44,267 nucleotides of DNA from an uncultured Prevotella sp. GTDB taxonomy: Bacteria > Bacteroidota > Bacteroidia > Bacteroidales > Bacteroidaceae. Each line of letters starts with the position of its first letter. Within the stretch, counting starts at the first letter, position 1. Positions 40,693-44,267 of the stretch are shown here, piece by piece. A program made the translations under genes and the position numbers. The stretch spans positions 1 to 44,267 of the forward strand of contig USRA01000012.1 in NCBI GenBank assembly GCA_900557035.1. Direction: 5' to 3'. Under the pieces are notes generated by a model. The model was not told the origin of the DNA. It was given only the letters and a program-made list of their open reading frames with translations, and did no database searches.

Positions 40693-41376
40693 ATGAAGAA
40701 AGTATTTTTTATCCTCATCCCGGCGGTTATCCTCAGCCTCCTCTCCTGCTCTCCCAAGAAGCCGGCAGAAGAGAAGAAGAGCGTCATCGATACCATCCCC
40801 ACGATGGTGATGCAGATACAGAAATGCACGCGCCTTTATACCGCCGAGGCGCACGTTCATAAGATCATCACCCACGATGACCAGTTCAAGCTTAAGGGTT
40901 CCTTCCTGAAGCACGATTTCAATATCCCCGTGCCAGGCTCCAACCGAAAGGTAGCCATCCCCATGGATGCTACCATCAAGGCGTATGTAGATTTCCAGGG
41001 ATTCTCAGACAGGAATGTATCACGTAAAGGAGATAAGATCGAAATCATCCTGCCCGACCCGAAGATGGTGCTCACAGGCACCCGAATCGATCACAAGAAA
41101 CTGAAACAGTATGTTTCACTCACACGCAGCAACTACTCCGATGCCGAACTCACCCAGCTGGAACAGCAGGGCAGAGAGAGCATCATCCGCGATATTCCCA
41201 ACCTCGACCTGATGGAACAGGCTCGCATCAGTGCAGCCAACACCCTCATCCCGATGCTCAAGCAGATGGGTTTCCGGGAAGAGAACATCCAGATCAGCTT
41301 CCGCAAGAAGTTCACCCTAGATGATATCAGGGGATTCCTGCAGAACTCGGGAGTGGAGAAGAAAGACAAAAACTAG
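40693..41376 (+). CDS. DUF4230 lipoprotein (first of two)
   Basis: A 227-residue lipoprotein: signal MKKVFFILIPAVILSLLSC with Cys19, then a DUF4230 domain (CTRLYTAEAHVHKIITHDDQF, VDFQGFSDRNVSRKGDKIEIILPDPKMVLTGTRIDHK, a helical part LEQQGRESIIRDIPNLDLMEQARISAANTL, and a final QMGFREENIQISF). Function unknown. The start at 40693 is chosen because the signal peptide begins there; the frame reaches back to 40600 across the terminator. The second DUF4230 gene follows after a short repeat array. Confidence 0.85.
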   Translation: MKKVFFILIPAVILSLLSCSPKKPAEEKKSVIDTIPTMVMQIQKCTRLYTAEAHVHKIITHDDQFKLKGSFLKHDFNIPVPGSNRKVAIPMDATIKAYVDFQGFSDRNVSRKGDKIEIILPDPKMVLTGTRIDHKKLKQYVSLTRSNYSDAELTQLEQQGRESIIRDIPNLDLMEQARISAANTLIPMLKQMGFREENIQISFRKKFTLDDIRGFLQNSGVEKKDKN

Positions 41377-41415
41377 TGAGAAGAAAGATAAAAACTAGTG
41401 AGAAGAAAGACAAAA
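41356..41415. repeat. 22-bp tandem repeat, about 2.7 copies, spanning a stop codon
   Basis: GAGAAGAAAGACAAAAACTA plus GT (41356-41377), the same with one C-to-T change (41378-41399), and a partial third from 41400. The first contains the last codons and TAG stop of the DUF4230 gene. Confidence 0.85.
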
Positions 41416-41439
41416 CATCAAACTAAGGAGGAATGAGAT

Positions 41440-42018
41440 ATGAAGAAATATGGCATCATCCTGCTCACCATCCTTGCCCTCATACTAGCGGGCACGCTCT
41501 ATTGGCTCAACAAGGATAATACGGTGAGCGTAACCACAGAAGATCAGACCACCCTGTCGCCTACCCAGGTAGAGAGCATCGAGGCGATAGGCGAATGGGA
41601 GTTTCTCGCCATCAGCAACGAGGAACTGGTAGATACCGTTCGTCGCGGCTTCTTCGGCGACGACCAGCTGGTGCGCATCTATTACGGCACCCTGCGCCTG
41701 GGCATCAATATGAAAGATGTAAAGGAAGGATGGATCCAGGCAAATGCCGAGAAGGATTCCATCGTCTGCACCCTCCCTCCTATCCGACTGTTGGATAACA
41801 ACTTCATCGACGAAGCCCGAACCCACAGCTTCTTCGAAGAAGGAAAGTGGACGGGAGCCGACCGCCAGGCACTCTACGACCGTGCCTATGCCCAGATGAA
41901 GAAGCGCTGCCTCACCCCAGCCAATATCCGTATCGCCCAGCGCAATGCCAAGCAGCAGTTCCGCGATATGTTCAAGGCTATGGGATTCCCCAATGTCCGG
42001 GTAGAGTTTGAGAATTAG
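41440..42018 (+). CDS. DUF4230 membrane-anchored protein (second of two)
   Basis: A 192-residue protein with an N-terminal anchor (YGIILLTILALILAGTLYWL), then VESIEAIGEWEFLAISNEELVDTVRRG, LRLGINMKDVKEGW, VCTLPPIRLLDNNFIDE, and a closing helix ending KAMGFPNVRVEFEN. The last segment parallels the preceding gene's QMGFREENIQISF, so the two look like diverged paralogues. A strong AAGGAGG lies upstream of the ATG. Function unknown. Confidence 0.82.
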   Translation: MKKYGIILLTILALILAGTLYWLNKDNTVSVTTEDQTTLSPTQVESIEAIGEWEFLAISNEELVDTVRRGFFGDDQLVRIYYGTLRLGINMKDVKEGWIQANAEKDSIVCTLPPIRLLDNNFIDEARTHSFFEEGKWTGADRQALYDRAYAQMKKRCLTPANIRIAQRNAKQQFRDMFKAMGFPNVRVEFEN

Positions 42019-42059
42019 ATATAGATTTTATAATAGATATTAGATATAGATTTTATAAT
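42015..42059. repeat. 25-bp tandem duplication spanning the second DUF4230 stop
   Basis: TTAGATATAGATTTTATAAT starts at 42015 and again at 42040, 20 of 20 matching. The first copy includes the TAG stop at 42016-42018. Confidence 0.85.
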
Positions 42060-42081
42060 TGTATTTTAAAGAGAGATTAAC

Positions 42082-43458
42082 ATGGAAGCAATCAACGAAT
42101 TTTTCACATCCTTCAGTTCGTTCCTTTGGGGATGGCCGATGATCATCCTGCTGCTGGGAACCCACATTTTCCTGACGGTTCGCCTTCGCTTTCCACAGCG
42201 TAAGATTTTCCAGGCGATAGCGCTGTCCTTCAAGAAGGACAAGAATGCCACTGGCGATGTCTCCCAGTTCAGAGCCCTCGCCACAGCCCTTGCCGCTACC
42301 ATCGGTACCGGTAACATCATAGGTGTGGCCACTGCCATAGCCCTGGGTGGACCGGGTGCTGTACTCTGGTGCTGGCTCACCGGTGTCTTCGGCATCTCCA
42401 CCAAGTATGCCGAAGGTCTTCTTGCCGTGAAATACCGTGTCAAGACCAAGCGTGGAGAGATGCTTGGCGGTCCGATGTATGCCCTCGAAAAGGGATTGGG
42501 ATGGAAGTGGCTCGGTATCCTCTTCGCCCTCTTTGCCGCCCTCGCCTCCTTCGGCATCGGCAGCACCGTACAGGCGAACGCCATCTCCACACTGGTAGAA
42601 AACCAGTATGGCATCAGTCCATACATCACCGGTGCCTTCGTCACCATCCTCGGTGCCGCAGTCATCATCGGTGGCGTGCAGAGTATCTCAAAAGTATGTG
42701 GAATGCTTGTGCCTTTCATGGCGCTTTTCTATGTGGCGGGCTGTATCTACATCCTGATTGTCAATCACGCCTATCTCCTGCCAGCCCTGAAGATTATTTT
42801 CGAATCCGCCTTCACTACCCGTGCAGCCGGCGGCGGTTTTGCAGGCAGCACCCTCATGATAGCAGCCCGCTATGGTATTGCCCGCGGACTCTTCTCCAAC
42901 GAGTCTGGACTCGGTTCGGCACCTATCGTAGCAGCTGCCGCCCAAACCCGCAATCCGGTACGCCAGGCACTGGTATCCTCTACCGGAACCTTCTGGGATA
43001 CCGTCATCATCTGTGCCCTCACGGGATTGGTCATCACCTCCAGCATCATCGCCTATCCTGATATCGACTACCACGATGGCGCAGCGCTCACCAAGGCAGC
43101 CTTCAGCAAGATACCATACATAGGAGCCCCATTGCTTACCATCGGCCTCACCACCTTCGCCTTCAGCACCACCCTGGGATGGAGCTATTATGGCGAACGC
43201 TGCGTAGAGTACCTCAAGGGCAAGCGCTGGATGCTCATCTATCGCATGTTATATATTGTGAGTATCTTCCTAGGCAGTGTCATCAGCCTCGGACTGGTAT
43301 GGAATATCGCCGACTGCATGAATGCCCTGATGGCGATACCAAACCTCATCTCCCTGCTCTGCCTCAGCGGCATCATCGTTCACGAAACCCGCAAGTATCT
43401 CTGGCGAGGCCAGCTCGACAGGGAGATGAACGAAGATGAGATTGAGGAACTGGAGTAG
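42082..43458 (+). CDS. Sodium:alanine symporter family (AGCS) transporter
   Basis: A 458-residue inner-membrane symporter with about 11 hydrophobic helices. AGCS hallmarks: FRALATALAATIGTGNIIGVATAIALGGPGAVLWCW near 62-97, STKYAEGLLAVKYR, and ARGLFSNESGLGSAPIVAAAAQT near 270-292. It would import alanine or glycine with Na+. It follows the DUF4230 gene by 63 bases. Confidence 0.93.
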   Translation: MEAINEFFTSFSSFLWGWPMIILLLGTHIFLTVRLRFPQRKIFQAIALSFKKDKNATGDVSQFRALATALAATIGTGNIIGVATAIALGGPGAVLWCWLTGVFGISTKYAEGLLAVKYRVKTKRGEMLGGPMYALEKGLGWKWLGILFALFAALASFGIGSTVQANAISTLVENQYGISPYITGAFVTILGAAVIIGGVQSISKVCGMLVPFMALFYVAGCIYILIVNHAYLLPALKIIFESAFTTRAAGGGFAGSTLMIAARYGIARGLFSNESGLGSAPIVAAAAQTRNPVRQALVSSTGTFWDTVIICALTGLVITSSIIAYPDIDYHDGAALTKAAFSKIPYIGAPLLTIGLTTFAFSTTLGWSYYGERCVEYLKGKRWMLIYRMLYIVSIFLGSVISLGLVWNIADCMNALMAIPNLISLLCLSGIIVHETRKYLWRGQLDREMNEDEIEELE

Positions 43459-43478
43459 CGGATACCGAAATCTGAGAA

Positions 43479-44057
43479 CTAGCGCAGCGGATACTGGAGA
43501 TGCTTCATGCTGTGGCCACCCCACACGGCATCATTCACGTATTCGAATCCCATATTGGCATAGAGTCTTTCTGCCTTCGGATTGCCCTTATCCACAAGCA
43601 GTCCAACGGCAGGAAGGCCCATTTCCCTTCCCTTTTCTATCACCGCCTTGAGCAGCATCTTGGCGATACCCTTGCCACGGAAGGCAGCAGGCACGGCGAG
43701 GCTGTCGATATAGAGTTCGCCCTCCTGCGTTTCCGGATCCATTCCCGTATAATCGATTCCGAAGGTTGCCTTAGCCTCCTCGATGAATCGCTGACGCAGC
43801 GACTTGAGTTGTGCACCGTCGTAAGACACGATGATACCGGCAGTAATGCCCTCGCTATTGGTAGCCAGGAGCGTATTGCGGTAACTGTACTGGCTATCCT
43901 CCATTCTTACGAGTCTTTCCATCACCTGGTGGAATTCCGCCAGTGTATGATGAGCACCAGCCAGGTTCTGGCAGCATCCTGGGTTCATCGCCTCCATGAT
44001 GAGCGATGCAATGTGCGACGCCGTGTCAGGCGTAGCCGGTCCAATGTTTATCTTCAT
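43479..44057 (-). CDS. GNAT family N-acetyltransferase
   Basis: A 192-residue acetyltransferase. The acetyl-CoA site is ELYIDSLAVPAAFRGKGIAKMLLKAVIEKG near 112-141 (R-G-K-G-I-A), followed by LLVDKGNPKAERLYANMGFEYV near 152-173. The acceptor is unknown. It is convergent with the AGCS gene, 20 bases apart. Confidence 0.9.
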   Translation of the reverse strand: MKINIGPATPDTASHIASLIMEAMNPGCCQNLAGAHHTLAEFHQVMERLVRMEDSQYSYRNTLLATNSEGITAGIIVSYDGAQLKSLRQRFIEEAKATFGIDYTGMDPETQEGELYIDSLAVPAAFRGKGIAKMLLKAVIEKGREMGLPAVGLLVDKGNPKAERLYANMGFEYVNDAVWGGHSMKHLQYPLR

Positions 44058-44132
44058 ATTTGTTTAGAGTTATATCATTACATTATTTAATAAGACATCC
44101 GATTCTCCTCTCTTCAAGTCAGAATCCGCTTG

Positions 44133-44140
44133 CAAAGATA
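44133..44140 (-). promoter_or_regulatory. -7 element of the GNAT gene
   Basis: The minus strand reads TATCTTTG about 76 bases before the ATG at 44057. Confidence 0.5.
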
Positions 44141-44214
44141 GCAAAAACAATCGAGACAAAAGAATTTTTTATATTTTTTCACCCTGCCTCTAGGTATAAA
44201 ACGAATTTAGGGGG

Positions 44215-44246
44215 GGGTGTGTCATAAGTCTATGGCGCACCCTTTT
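44215..44246 (+). terminator. Hairpin with T run, no plus-strand gene before it
   Basis: GGGTGTGTCATA pairs with TATGGCGCACCC (two U-G pairs) around AGTC, then TTTTCGTTTTTT. It follows a run of eight G. No plus-strand gene lies between 43459 and here, so what it ends is unclear. Confidence 0.55.
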
Positions 44247-44267
44247 CGTTTTTTCTCCTTTTCCCAG

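Overview
The window looks like chromosomal DNA of a gut or oral Bacteroidota of the Prevotella/Segatella type (Bacteroidales). Evidence: many promoters fit the Bacteroidota pattern TTTG-N19-20-TAnnTTTG; there is a SusC/SusD pair; several Bacteroidales-type families (DUF4199, DUF6452, DUF6048, DUF4738, DUF4230) are present; the gene content is otherwise housekeeping. I see no phage, transposase, integrase, CRISPR array or rRNA operon.

Layout. 1-5516 (minus): the 5' part of guaA, a MurU-like uridylyltransferase, an AmgK-like sugar kinase fused to a RapZ C-terminal domain, a small membrane protein, a candidate small RNA, then groL and groES. 5603-11033 (minus): a dyad upstream of groES, a secreted esterase and a SusD/SusC pair. 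11034-11569: a 21-bp tandem repeat and a decayed pabB fragment. 11570-16401 (plus): sppA-lpxK-punA-thiL, then tRNA-Phe and a GH28 pectinase. 18220-19980: trmO and thyX, divergent. 19981-21279: a candidate small RNA and two identical tRNA-Ser(TGA) genes separated by 774 bp of non-coding DNA with 22-bp tandem repeats and a 17-bp inverted repeat. 21541-26773: thiD, a radical SAM/SPASM protein, thiE and mutS2. 26903-27186: SRP RNA and tRNA-Thr. 27308-36805 (plus): DUF4199, a GT2 glycosyltransferase, DUF6452, DUF6048, apbE, a Crp/Fnr regulator, an M3 peptidase, dCMP deaminase, an S41 peptidase and 5-formyl-THF cyclo-ligase. 36806-37831: a candidate RNA, a 37-bp repeated leader and a lipoprotein. 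37853-39236 (minus): DUF721 and recF. 39393-43458 (plus): a TPR protein, ribH, two DUF4230 proteins and an AGCS symporter. 43479-44057 (minus): a GNAT acetyltransferase.

How the genes fit together. The kinase-RapZ fusion next to a MurU-like enzyme suggests a MurNAc (cell wall) salvage branch in which the kinase carries its own amino-sugar sensor. thiL, thiD and thiE cover the late steps of thiamine synthesis in two clusters. ThyX, dCMP deaminase and 5-formyl-THF cyclo-ligase touch dTMP and folate metabolism. SusC/SusD, the esterase and the GH28 enzyme point to use of plant polysaccharide, although GH28 is 5.7 kb from the SusCD pair.

Most notable: the kinase-RapZ fusion; three short RNA-like units sharing a TTAG-TTTA-GGT motif ahead of a terminator; the structured spacer between the twin tRNA-Ser genes; a pabB remnant beside SusC; a promoter placement that would make mutS2 mRNA leaderless; and short tandem duplications at or just after stop codons at several operon junctions.
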